Source of the DNA: an uncultured Rhodobiaceae bacterium
Lineage (GTDB): Bacteria; Pseudomonadota; Alphaproteobacteria; RS24
Direction of reading: 5' to 3'
Assembly (NCBI GenBank): GCA_913051715.1
Contig: CAJXCG010000006.1
Span: forward strand, 1-38,144
DNA length: 38,144 bases
Shown: in pieces, positions 26,925 through 36,070 of the stretch
How positions within the stretch are numbered: position 1 is the stretch's first letter
Layout: every line of letters begins with the position of its first letter
Position numbers and translations under genes: made by a program
Notes under the pieces: model-generated
Seen by the model: only the letters and a program-made list of their open reading frames with translations
Databases searched by the model: none
Told to the model about the DNA's origin: nothing

Positions 26925-28661
26925 ATGAGCTATGATTTAATTATTCGGAACGGGCTGGTCTATGATGGCACGGGCGCACCACCGCGCGTGGCCGATATCG
27001 CCGTGCAAAATGGCAAAATCGCCAAAATAGAGCCGAAGATAGTGTCGACAGTGGCCGAAGAATTCGACGCCGCCGAGCGCGCCGTCACACCTGGCTTTGT
27101 CGATGTTCACACCCATTATGACGGGCAAGCGACTTGGGACAATCATCTGACACCGTCTTCCAATTTGGGCACAACCACGGTTGTGGTCGGAAATTGCGGC
27201 GTCGGCTTTGCCCCGTGTCGCCCGGAAGACCGCGACACGCTGGTGCAGCTTATGGAGGGTGTGGAAGAAATCCCCGGCACGGCGCTGGCCGCGGGCATCC
27301 CGTGGACATGGGAAAGTTTTCCCGAATATTTGCAGACTTTGGAAACGATCGAGCGCGATATTGATATCGCCGTGTTTTTGCCGCACGGGCCTTTGCGCGT
27401 TTATGTGATGGGCGAACGCGGCGTAAACCGCGAGGCGGCAACGCCGGAAGATATTGACCGCATGAAACAGATCATCGGGGAAAGCCTGAAGGCTGGCGCC
27501 ATCGGCCTGTCAAGCTCGCGCACCTTGCTGCATCTCAGCAGTTCCGGCGACAATGTGCCGACATTTGAGGCGGCGGCGTCAGAGATGAAGGCGCTGGGTA
27601 CAGCGCTTGACGGCGCGCACGGCCATGTCATGCAGTTTATTTCCGACTGGCAGGACGCCGAGGAAGAATTCGACATCTTGCGCGAAACCGCCCGCAAAAC
27701 CGGAGCTAAGGGCACATTTACCCTCATTCCGATTGAAAACCCGAGCGAGGGTATGAATGAAAATCCCGATCTGTGGCGCGACCAGTTGCACCGCATCGAA
27801 ACAGCGCAAGCGGAGGGGCTGGATATTCGCGGGCAGGTAATCTCGCGCCCGATCGGCATTTTGATGGGGCATATTGCGACGATGAGCCCGTTTTACAAGC
27901 GGCCCAGCTATATGGCGCTGTCCGATTTGCCACCCGCGGAACGCGCAGCAAAACTGAAAGACCCGAAAACCAAAGCCAAAATTTTGGCGGAAGAAAATGA
28001 CAATCCGCATATTTTCGTGCAGCTTTTATCGACCAATTTCGGGGCCATGTATCCGATGGAGAACCCGATTGAATATTTGCCGCAAAATGAGAACTCGGTC
28101 GCCGCGCGCGCCGAAGCCGAAGGGCGCGACCCGGAGGAGTGGCTGTATGATTTCCTCGCCGAAAATGACAGCGAGAATTTGATCTATATTCCTGCAACCA
28201 GTAAGTCGAAAGACAAAATCGCTGAATTGCTCAAGCACCCCCACACGGTGGAAGCGCTGGGCGATGGCGGGGCGCATGTCGGATCGATTTGCGACACCAG
28301 CGCCAATCTTTTTCTGCTGACCAAATGGGTGTTTGACGAAAAACTGTTTTCGCTTGAGGACGGCATCCGAAAAATCACCAGCGAGCCGGCCGAGTTTTTC
28401 TCCTTCACCGATCGCGGGAAATTGGCGGTTGGCATGAAGGCCGATTTGAACATTATCGATTTTGACAATCTGCGGCTGAAGACCCCGCACATGGTGGATG
28501 ACCTGCCGGGCGGCGGCGCGCGCTTTGTGCAAAATGCCGACGGTCTGGTTGCTACTTTCGTATCGGGCGAGAAGATTTTTGAAAACGGAACGGCCACGGG
28601 CGCATTGCCGGGCAAGTTGGTGAAATCATCGTCCGCCGCCATCAAGCAAGCAGCCGAGTAG
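26925..28661 (+). CDS. Amidohydrolase (N-acyl-D-amino-acid deacylase / COG3653-like)
   Basis: MSYDLIIRNGLVYDGTGAPPRVADIAVQNGKIAKIEP...VTPGFVDVHTHYDGQATWD...LGDGGAHVG...GMKADLNIIDFDNL. Confidence 0.9.
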   Translation: MSYDLIIRNGLVYDGTGAPPRVADIAVQNGKIAKIEPKIVSTVAEEFDAAERAVTPGFVDVHTHYDGQATWDNHLTPSSNLGTTTVVVGNCGVGFAPCRPEDRDTLVQLMEGVEEIPGTALAAGIPWTWESFPEYLQTLETIERDIDIAVFLPHGPLRVYVMGERGVNREAATPEDIDRMKQIIGESLKAGAIGLSSSRTLLHLSSSGDNVPTFEAAASEMKALGTALDGAHGHVMQFISDWQDAEEEFDILRETARKTGAKGTFTLIPIENPSEGMNENPDLWRDQLHRIETAQAEGLDIRGQVISRPIGILMGHIATMSPFYKRPSYMALSDLPPAERAAKLKDPKTKAKILAEENDNPHIFVQLLSTNFGAMYPMENPIEYLPQNENSVAARAEAEGRDPEEWLYDFLAENDSENLIYIPATSKSKDKIAELLKHPHTVEALGDGGAHVGSICDTSANLFLLTKWVFDEKLFSLEDGIRKITSEPAEFFSFTDRGKLAVGMKADLNIIDFDNLRLKTPHMVDDLPGGGARFVQNADGLVATFVSGEKIFENGTATGALPGKLVKSSSAAIKQAAE

Positions 28662-28665
28662 CATT

Positions 28666-29115
28666 ATGGATTTTGAGAAAATGGCGGAGGGTATCCGTGC
28701 CAATTACAGCCTTTATGGCAATGCCAATCTGGAAATTTTACAGGCTCGGGAAAGTTTCAAAGTGCGTATGTCGCTCGGGCCGGAAACCGAAAATCATTTA
28801 AAAATGATGCACGCCGCCTATTTGTTCGCGGGCGCCGAGTTTCTGGGCGGGCTGGTGCCCATGGTGCATCTCGCCAAACCGGAAAAATTTCAGCCCGTGG
28901 TGCGCGACCTGAAGATCGAGTTCAAGGCACCTGCGTTTTCAGCCGTCACTGCCGAAACGCATTTTTCGCAAACTCAGGCCGATGACATGAACGCCGCGCT
29001 CGACAAAGATGGTCGGTTTGACTTCACTTTGCTGGCCGAGTTGAAAGACGAAAACGAAACGCTGGTCGCACAAACGACCACCAATTATGCCATTCGCAAT
29101 TTTCTGGGTGCCTAG
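28666..29115 (+). CDS. Hotdog-fold thioesterase (DUF4442/PaaI-like)
   Basis: 149-aa; LKMMHAAYLFAGAEFLGG...RDLKIEFKAPAFSAVTAET. Confidence 0.7.
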   Translation: MDFEKMAEGIRANYSLYGNANLEILQARESFKVRMSLGPETENHLKMMHAAYLFAGAEFLGGLVPMVHLAKPEKFQPVVRDLKIEFKAPAFSAVTAETHFSQTQADDMNAALDKDGRFDFTLLAELKDENETLVAQTTTNYAIRNFLGA

Positions 29116-29609
29116 CGCGCTGCGGCGAGAGGGAAATGCAGGAAGGTTGACAGCGGCGCTGTCGGTTCTGATTTCCCCGCGGCAACATTTTCGCAAACCG
29201 CCAGCACGACGCGTTCGTGTTCGCCCATGAACACGGCAAGTTTGTGCGCGGCCGCATCTTCGTCAGCCGACATCAAACCCTGAAGCTCTTCATATTTCGG
29301 CAAATAGACATCCCTGACCGCCGAGGCCATGGCAGCAAATTTATCGGTCCACGACATGCTCGCCATGCTCCGTGCCACCGTGGCGCCTTCGGCAATCGCA
29401 TCGCTATTATCAGCCAGGGACATGTTCAGCCGCGCCAGCACCGGGCGCATCACGGCCTTGCCTTCGGTTTCCAGTTGCATGAGTGAGGCGAGAATAAAAT
29501 GCTGTTCGTCATTCTCAGCGCTTTGCAGCATGGTTGAAAAAAGCACTTCGCCCAGTTGCTCTCCGTGATAGACCCCAAGCAGGTTTTCGGCGAATTCGGA
29601 ATTGTTCAT
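29112..29609 (-). CDS. Hypothetical helical protein, possibly ferritin-like
   Basis: ATG 29609 after GGGGGAACGCCG; YHGEQLGEVLF and ENDEQHF (E/ExxH) helices; fold by eye only. Confidence 0.55.
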   Translation of the reverse strand: MNNSEFAENLLGVYHGEQLGEVLFSTMLQSAENDEQHFILASLMQLETEGKAVMRPVLARLNMSLADNSDAIAEGATVARSMASMSWTDKFAAMASAVRDVYLPKYEELQGLMSADEDAAAHKLAVFMGEHERVVLAVCENVAAGKSEPTAPLSTFLHFPLAAAR

Positions 29610-29727
29610 CGGCGTTCCCCCGTTTCGGCCTAGGCCGACGTTACGCATATTTAGAAACACTTAAATAAGGAATTTTTTTCACGAATCGCCACTGGGGCAA
29701 TCACCTAACATTCCAGCGCGGGATGGC

Positions 29728-30498
29728 CTAATTATTCCACCAGGGCTGTTCCGAAAATGGCCGAATATCAACTTCGGAGGTCCAAGCCGAACGATGCTGA
29801 TGAGCGATATGGTAATAGGTGTCGGCCACTTTTTCCGGAATAACCATTTCGTCTTTGCCGTTAGCCTTCTCTGCTAGAAGCTTTTCGTAAATTTCTTCTC
29901 CAACAAGCCTGCCCAGTGTATCGGGCGCCTCAATCATTGCGTCGATATAAATGTGGCAAATATGAATGCCTTTCACGGAGAGCTCGGCATTTAGCGTTTG
30001 GCACAATAAGCGTCTGCCTCCGATCGCTGCAGCATGGGCATGCTGACCAGCATTGCCGCGCATGGCGGACGTTGCTGAGGTCACCAAAATCTTGCCACCT
30101 CCTCGCGCTTCCATAATAGGTGCAAGTGTCTTAGCAACGCGAAACAGGGCAAAACTCGTCATTCGCCAGCCCAGTTCGAAAAGTTTGTAAGTCGTTTCTT
30201 CCAGCGTGCGGTCGCCGAATTGAGCGCCCAGATTAAACACCACAACCTCGATGGGGCCTTCATTTTGTTCGATATCGACAATTAGATTTTCAATTGCGTC
30301 CTCTTGTGCCGCATTCAATAGACGCCCGACTGCACTATCGCCAGCTGCGCTAATATCTGCGACCAATTTGTTCAACCCGGCTTCATCGCTACGCCGCACT
30401 AGCACAGTATGATAGCCCTCTTTTGCGAATTTCTTCCCTACATTGCCGCCAATACCGGCGCCGGCCCCGATAATGAGACACACTGGTTTTTTACTCAT
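29728..30498 (-). CDS. SDR family protein lacking canonical YxxxK
   Basis: IIGAGAGIGGNVGKKFAKEGYHTVLVRRS; catalytic region SATSAMRGNAGQHAHAAAIGGRRLLCQ. Confidence 0.87.
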   Translation of the reverse strand: MSKKPVCLIIGAGAGIGGNVGKKFAKEGYHTVLVRRSDEAGLNKLVADISAAGDSAVGRLLNAAQEDAIENLIVDIEQNEGPIEVVVFNLGAQFGDRTLEETTYKLFELGWRMTSFALFRVAKTLAPIMEARGGGKILVTSATSAMRGNAGQHAHAAAIGGRRLLCQTLNAELSVKGIHICHIYIDAMIEAPDTLGRLVGEEIYEKLLAEKANGKDEMVIPEKVADTYYHIAHQHRSAWTSEVDIRPFSEQPWWNN

Positions 30499-30729
30499 TC
30501 GCCATGTTTCCCCAAAAATCTACTTGTTCACTTACGAATATGTTACAGCAAGCATGCGCAGGAACCAAAAAAAAACTCAGGCTCAGCCGGTTATTGCTAT
30601 TTGGCATAATTGTTATCTTTTATTTATCCTGCACTTTATCGTAAGCTTTTATGACTGATAAATGGTAGATAGAAATACAATGTTGCGTTTTGGCGTGGGA
30701 GCCGCAGGTTATTTGCGAGGTTATTAGCT

Positions 30730-31671
30730 ATGGGCGCTATTAAAATAGAAGATGTATCTCACATCCGGTTCGCAGCGCCCGAGCTGGCTACCATGCAAAG
30801 ATTTCTAGAAGAATTCGGCCTTACAAAACACCATGACGACGCGCAGACGATTTTCATGCGCGCCCATGGGCCCGCACCTTTTGTGCACGCCACGCAAATT
30901 GGCGACGCCGGGTTTGTGGCATTGGGCTTACGCGCGGCCTGTGTCGAGGATTTGGAAAAGCTTGCCCATGCGGAAGGCGTAACAGTGGAACCGCTGGACA
31001 TGCCCGGCGGTGGACATGTTGTGCGCCTGACCGACCCGGACGGGCGTCTGGTTGAAGTGGTTGCCGGACAAGAAATGCTCGCGCCGCTCGCGGTTGATGC
31101 GCCCCCACCGGTCAATAATGGCCTCACGCAGCCGCGCGCGCGTCAACCTGTACGCGTCGACGCCGGGCCCGCCACGGTGATGCGGCTGGGTCATGTCGTG
31201 CTGGATGTGGGCGATTTCCGCACCGTCGAGGCTTGGTACAAGCAACGCTTCGGGCTGTTGACCTCAGATGAAGTCGAAGCCGCCCCGGGCCAGGCCATCG
31301 GCGCTTTTTTGCGCTGCGATAGGGGCGCGCAGCCCAGCGACCATCACAGTTTGTTTTTGATACAGGCTTTGGATCAGCCGGGTTTCAACCATGCCGCATT
31401 TGAGGTTTTGGACATAAATGACGTGATGCGCGGCCATGAATATTTGAAAAAACACGGGCGCACGGCAAGCTGGGGCATCGGGCGGCATATTTTGGGCAGC
31501 CAGATTTTCGACTATTGGCTCGATCCGTGGGGGCACGAGCTGGAACACTGGACGGATGGCGATTTATTTACCGCAGCAGACGCCGCGAACACCGCATCGA
31601 TGCAAGAATTGCTGGGCGTGCAGTGGGGCATGCCCCATCCGTTGATGCAGGCGGCGGAAGCAGAGGCATAG
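30730..31671 (+). CDS. Two-domain VOC / extradiol ring-cleavage dioxygenase
   Basis: Ligand positions in RLGHVVLDV (His), GFNHAAFEV (His), DYWLDPWGHELEHWTDGD (Glu). Confidence 0.88.
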   Translation: MGAIKIEDVSHIRFAAPELATMQRFLEEFGLTKHHDDAQTIFMRAHGPAPFVHATQIGDAGFVALGLRAACVEDLEKLAHAEGVTVEPLDMPGGGHVVRLTDPDGRLVEVVAGQEMLAPLAVDAPPPVNNGLTQPRARQPVRVDAGPATVMRLGHVVLDVGDFRTVEAWYKQRFGLLTSDEVEAAPGQAIGAFLRCDRGAQPSDHHSLFLIQALDQPGFNHAAFEVLDINDVMRGHEYLKKHGRTASWGIGRHILGSQIFDYWLDPWGHELEHWTDGDLFTAADAANTASMQELLGVQWGMPHPLMQAAEAEA

Positions 31672-31675
31672 GCAC

Positions 31676-32512
31676 GTGAAACTGGCACGATTTAACGATG
31701 CAGCGGGCACGCAAATCGGCGTTGTCGACAATGATCGCGTGTATCGGCTGGATTATGGCGGCACCATGGAGGCGCTGATCGGCGCATGGGACACCACGCA
31801 AGACCTTTGCGCGCAAGCGCTGGCCGGTGAGGGCAGGAAACTCAGCGACGTGACGCTGCTGGCACCCGTGAGCCGACCCGGTAAAATTTTTGCCATCGGG
31901 CTGAATTATGCCGACCATATTGCGGAATCGGGACTGGATACACCAAATGAGCAAATTTGGTTTACCAAGGCGGTGACCTCGCTCAACGGCCCCTTCGATC
32001 CGATTATCATTCCCAAAATATCGCAAACCGTGGATTACGAGGTCGAATTGGTGGCTGTGATTGGTCGCGGCGGTAAAAATATTGCCGAGACGGATGTGCC
32101 CGCGCATGTTTTCGGCTATTGCGTCGGCAATGATGTCACCGAGCGGTTTTGGCAGCACCGCACCCCGCAATGGTCGCTCGGCAAAAGCTTTGACACGCAT
32201 GCGCCGATCGGGCCATGGATTACCACCGCCGATGAGATTGCGGATCCGCATAATCTGAATATTAGCTGCACGGTAAATGGCGACGTGCGGCAAAACTCCA
32301 ACACCGAGCATCTGGTGTTCAATATTTGGCAGCAAATATCGCAGTTGAGCCAAGCCATGACGCTTGAGCCGGGGGACCTTGTTTTCACCGGTACGCCCGG
32401 CGGGGTCGGGGCCGCCATGGATCCGATGGTGTTTTTACAAGCCGACGATGTGGTTGTGACCGAAATCGAGGGTTTGGGACGCATGGAAGCTCGGCTCATC
32501 AACGAGGCCTGA
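31676..32512 (+). CDS. Fumarylacetoacetate hydrolase (FAH) family protein
   Basis: GTG start; IFAIGLNYADHIAESG, DYEVELVAVIGRGGKNI, GYCVGNDVTERFWQ, PGDLVFTGTPGGVG. Confidence 0.93.
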   Translation: MKLARFNDAAGTQIGVVDNDRVYRLDYGGTMEALIGAWDTTQDLCAQALAGEGRKLSDVTLLAPVSRPGKIFAIGLNYADHIAESGLDTPNEQIWFTKAVTSLNGPFDPIIIPKISQTVDYEVELVAVIGRGGKNIAETDVPAHVFGYCVGNDVTERFWQHRTPQWSLGKSFDTHAPIGPWITTADEIADPHNLNISCTVNGDVRQNSNTEHLVFNIWQQISQLSQAMTLEPGDLVFTGTPGGVGAAMDPMVFLQADDVVVTEIEGLGRMEARLINEA

Positions 32513-32515
32513 GCC

Positions 32516-34042
32516 GTGACACCGCCCGACGCCAGCCAGCCCGAAGCCAGCCAACCCGACGCCAGCCAGCCCGACGCCATTGCCAGCGAGACGGATGTGC
32601 TGATTATCGGGGGTGGGCCGGTTGGCATTGTTGGTGCGCTCCTGCTGGCGCGGGCGGGCTTGCGTGTACGGGTGGCGGAAAAAGAAGCCGATATTTATCC
32701 GCTGCCGCGCGCCGCGCATATCGACCATGAGGCGATGCGGGTTTTGCAAGCCGCCGGCGTTGCCGATGAGGTTTTGGCGACCACGCGCGAAGCTGCGCGG
32801 TATGATTTCGTCAATAAATCGGGTGATGTGCTGATGCGTTTCGAGACCGGTCAGGGACAAACACTATCCGGCTGGCCTGCCTCGAATATGATCCACCAGC
32901 CGTCGATTGAGCGCATATTGCGCGATGCGCTTGACCGGATGCCCAACGCCGGCTTGCACACGCAATGGACGTTTACCGGCTTTACCCAAGACGCCGCCGG
33001 CGTCACGGCAGCGTTCACCACCCCGCACGGAAACCGAAGCATCCGTGCGCGCTACGTGCTGGCCTGCGACGGTGCCAATAGCCCGTCGCGCCACGCCGCC
33101 AATATTGCGATGCATGATCTTGGCTTTGACGAGTCATGGCTGGTTGTCGACACCATCATCAAGGACGCAAGCCCCCTGCCCGACTGCAATCTGCAACTGT
33201 GCGATCCGCTGCGTCCGACGACATGCGTTCAAATGGGGCAGGGACGCCATCGCTGGGAATTTATGCTCATGCCCGGTGATACGCCCGACACGATTCAACA
33301 CCCCGATAAAATTGCTGAATTAATGGCGCCGTGGGAGGTTGACGGCGCGGTGGATATTGAGCGCATGGCGGTTTACCGCTTTGGCGCCAAATTGGCGCGG
33401 CACTGGCGGCAGGGGCGCATTTTGTTGGCCGGCGATGCGGCACATTTAATGCCACCCTTTGCCGGACAGGGGCTTTGTTCAGGGTTGCGCGATGTGGCCA
33501 ATCTTGCTTGGAAACTCGCGCTGGTGCTGCAACAAGGTGTTGATGATGCGCTGCTCGACAGCTATCAGCGCGAACGCGAACCCCATGTGCAAGCGGTGAT
33601 TGATCTGGGCATTACGCTGGGGCAGGTGGTGTGCATGACCGACCCTGAAGCCGCCGCCATGCGCGACGCCCAGCTCATCAGCCAGCGGCGCAAAAATGGA
33701 GATGCCGCGGGGGCCCTCGCTCTTCCGCCGCTGGGCAATGGCGTGTTTCGCACTGACGACGCACAGGCGGGAAATCTTGTGCCCCAATTTGCGCGGTCGG
33801 ATGAGGTGTTTGGGCCCGGCCCCTGCCTGATTTGCGAGACCCCGCCGCCGCCGGATTTGCCGATTAATTACCTCGCCCTTAACGATCCGCAACTGGAACA
33901 TTCGGCAGCCGCCTTAAAGCGCTGGTTGGCCGAGCAAAAAGCCGAAGCGGTGCTGGTGCGCGGCGATAAATATATTTTCGGCGTCGGCGAGGCACGCGAC
34001 CTTAGCGCGGCTTTCGCCCAAGCTATAGATTGCAAGCCATAG
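32516..34042 (+). CDS. FAD-dependent aromatic monooxygenase (MhpA-like)
   Basis: GTG start; DVLIIGGGPVGIVGALLLARAGLRVRVAEKE; GRILLAGDAAHLMPPFAGQGLCSGLRDVANLAWKLALV. Confidence 0.93.
   Translation: MTPPDASQPEASQPDASQPDAIASETDVLIIGGGPVGIVGALLLARAGLRVRVAEKEADIYPLPRAAHIDHEAMRVLQAAGVADEVLATTREAARYDFVNKSGDVLMRFETGQGQTLSGWPASNMIHQPSIERILRDALDRMPNAGLHTQWTFTGFTQDAAGVTAAFTTPHGNRSIRARYVLACDGANSPSRHAANIAMHDLGFDESWLVVDTIIKDASPLPDCNLQLCDPLRPTTCVQMGQGRHRWEFMLMPGDTPDTIQHPDKIAELMAPWEVDGAVDIERMAVYRFGAKLARHWRQGRILLAGDAAHLMPPFAGQGLCSGLRDVANLAWKLALVLQQGVDDALLDSYQREREPHVQAVIDLGITLGQVVCMTDPEAAAMRDAQLISQRRKNGDAAGALALPPLGNGVFRTDDAQAGNLVPQFARSDEVFGPGPCLICETPPPPDLPINYLALNDPQLEHSAAALKRWLAEQKAEAVLVRGDKYIFGVGEARDLSAAFAQAIDCKP
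32525..32578 (+). repeat. 15-bp in-frame coding tandem repeat (PDASQ/PEASQ) at the N-terminus of the FAD monooxygenase
   Basis: CCCGACGCCAGCCAG / CCCGAAGCCAGCCAA / CCCGACGCCAGCCAG / CCCGACGCC. Confidence 0.92.
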
Positions 34043-34058
34043 ATTGGGAGGTGCAGGC

Positions 34059-35084
34059 GTGAGTTTGGTGTTCGATATTTTAGGATTGGTTGTCATTGCC
34101 TTGGCAGGTCTGGCGCTCATTTGGTTCGTGCGCGAGAAATCCCTACGCGCATCGCATCCAGTGAAGGGCGGCAGACACGAAGGCATTGTGCTGCCCCATG
34201 ACGCGCCGCTTGAACTCTATGCCAATCCGTTTTCTCACTGTTCGAGAAAAGTTACCCTCGCCATGGCCGAATATGGTCTGGCGTTTCGCTATCGCCAGAT
34301 TGAGTTGATCGAAACCGGATGGTACCAGACCATCAGCCCGGCCTTTTTGAAAATTAATCCGGCGGGGTTGCTGCCGGTGCTCGTGCATGACGGTGTGCCG
34401 ATTTTCGAGTCCGACGAGATTTTGGATTATTTGGGCAACCTTGGCACCGGCGACCCGCTTGTGCCGGAAGAAGCTGAGGCGCGCGCGCGTATGCAGCAAT
34501 GGATCGCGTTTTGTGGAATTTCGAGCGATGACCCTATGGGCAAAATTGCCACCCATGCGGGCGCATGTATTCCCGGGCTTACTCTGCCGATTTTCGCCAC
34601 CATGGTTCAGGACATTAAAATACGTCATATTCTGGTCGGGATTTTGTTCCACCCGGACAAAAAGCGCCCGGGGTTTTTTCTCGCCGCGCGCGGCATGGGG
34701 CTTGCGAAAATACTAAAATCCGGTCCCGCACCCGCCTTGATACGCGCCAGCCGCGACGCCATGCGCGTGCATTTGCAAACGATAAACAAAAGCCTCGAAC
34801 AAAGCGATGGCCCCTGGATCATGGGCAATCAGCTGACGCTTGCCGATATTTCGCTGGCCGCCATTTACATACGCCTCGACGAAACCGGTTGGCTCGATTG
34901 GTTTATGCAGAGCGATGATTTGGCGGCAATCGCGGCGCATTATAAAAGCTGGCAAGCCCGACCGAGCTGGCAAAAGGCCGTGACCGAGCGGCGTTTGGAC
35001 ATTATTGACGCCGGCCGTGCGCGTTTGGCTGAGGCCCTCGCGAGTTCGGCTGAGATCAAGTCCATTTTGCACGGCGCCCCCTAG
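34059..35084 (+). CDS. Membrane-anchored glutathione S-transferase family protein
   Basis: GTG 34059 after GGGAGG; N-terminal TM LVFDILGLVVIALAGLALIWFV; then LYANPFSHCSRKVTLAMAEYGLAFRYRQIEL...NPAGLLPVLVHDGVPIFESDEILDYL. Confidence 0.87.
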   Translation: MSLVFDILGLVVIALAGLALIWFVREKSLRASHPVKGGRHEGIVLPHDAPLELYANPFSHCSRKVTLAMAEYGLAFRYRQIELIETGWYQTISPAFLKINPAGLLPVLVHDGVPIFESDEILDYLGNLGTGDPLVPEEAEARARMQQWIAFCGISSDDPMGKIATHAGACIPGLTLPIFATMVQDIKIRHILVGILFHPDKKRPGFFLAARGMGLAKILKSGPAPALIRASRDAMRVHLQTINKSLEQSDGPWIMGNQLTLADISLAAIYIRLDETGWLDWFMQSDDLAAIAAHYKSWQARPSWQKAVTERRLDIIDAGRARLAEALASSAEIKSILHGAP

Positions 35085-35109
35085 GGCATGGTCTGGACGC
35101 TCAGACGTG

Positions 35110-35707
35110 TTACGCGCGCGCGCCTGTCCGGCCCAATAATTTTTCAAGATACGGCAATAAAAGCGCGCGCACATCCTCTGCTTCGCTCGGCGTCTGAGCA
35201 TTTATGGCCAGCACACGATAGTGAAAAATCAGCCCGGTAAGCTGTGCCGTCAGCAAAATTGCCCGCGCGCGCGCATCGGGGCCGTCCATAATGTCGATCA
35301 TCGGCTCCCACACGCCCTTGCGCGACCAGTGTGTCGCTAATGAGGGGGCCAACTTCGGGGCTGGCAAATGACCGCAAAATGGTCACGAAGCCGTCAAATT
35401 CCTGCGTGTTGCGCGGCTGCGTCGTGTAATAATCCGCCAGCGCCTCGGCGACGCTTTTGTCCGGCGCAGTGAGCGACCAGCGCAAATTTACCGTGTCAAG
35501 CACGGCGCGCTGGAAAAGCCCCCGTTTTGAGCCGAAATAGCGCGCAATAAGCGCAACATTACATCCGGCGACGTCCGCAATATCGCGCAAGGTCGCCATT
35601 TCATAGCCTTTGGCCTCAAATATCCGGCGGGCGGCTTTGATGATGCTGGCTTTGGTGTTTTCTGCGTTGCGCGGTTGCACGAAATTTTGCCTTGCTGATG
35701 TAAACAA
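35110..35707 (-). pseudogene. TetR family regulator, frameshifted in the C-terminal domain
   Basis: ORF 35144-35707 carries the HTH (MATLRDIADVAGCNVALIARYFGSKRGLFQRAV) then turns non-family-like; ORF 35110-35367 supplies a plausible C-terminus in the neighbouring frame. Confidence 0.75.
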
Positions 35708-35827
35708 TCATTGACTTATACCAGACTGCTACGGCGTAAACAATTTTGTATAAAATTTTTGAGGGCTTTGGCGAGGCCCGTCCAGCGCGTGATTCAAGAA
35801 ACGGGCTTGCACGCGCCGCGCGCCCAT

Positions 35828-35846
35828 GTTAGTGATAATCATTCGC
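35828..35846. promoter_or_regulatory. Fur-box-like element upstream of bfd
   Basis: GTTAGTGATAATCATTCGC, 15 of 19 positions match the E. coli Fur consensus GATAATGATAATCATTATC. Confidence 0.6.
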
Positions 35847-35872
35847 ATTTGGGAGAGCGGCGGAAATACCTC

Positions 35873-36061
35873 ATGTATATATGCATCTGCAACGCATTGA
35901 CCGACAAACAAGTGGACCGGGCCATTAAAGATGGTTGCCGCGAGCCGTCGGATGTTTACAAGGCGTGCGGCACCCAACCTCAATGCGGACGCTGCATGGA
36001 GACCATGTGGCACATGCTGGATACAGCAATGGGCGAGGCAGCCGTCAGTCCGGGCGAGTAA
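35873..36061 (+). CDS. bfd: Bacterioferritin-associated ferredoxin
   Basis: MYICICNALTDKQVDRAIKDG...CGTQPQCGRCMETM: CxC ... CxxC [2Fe-2S] pattern; ATG 35873; adjacent to bfr. Confidence 0.9.
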   Translation: MYICICNALTDKQVDRAIKDGCREPSDVYKACGTQPQCGRCMETMWHMLDTAMGEAAVSPGE

Positions 36062-36070
36062 CCCTCCACC

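Noticed and set aside
31568-32353. 261-aa minus-strand ORF opposite the FAH gene
   Set aside because: Antisense shadow of a well-supported FAH-family gene; no recognisable motif.
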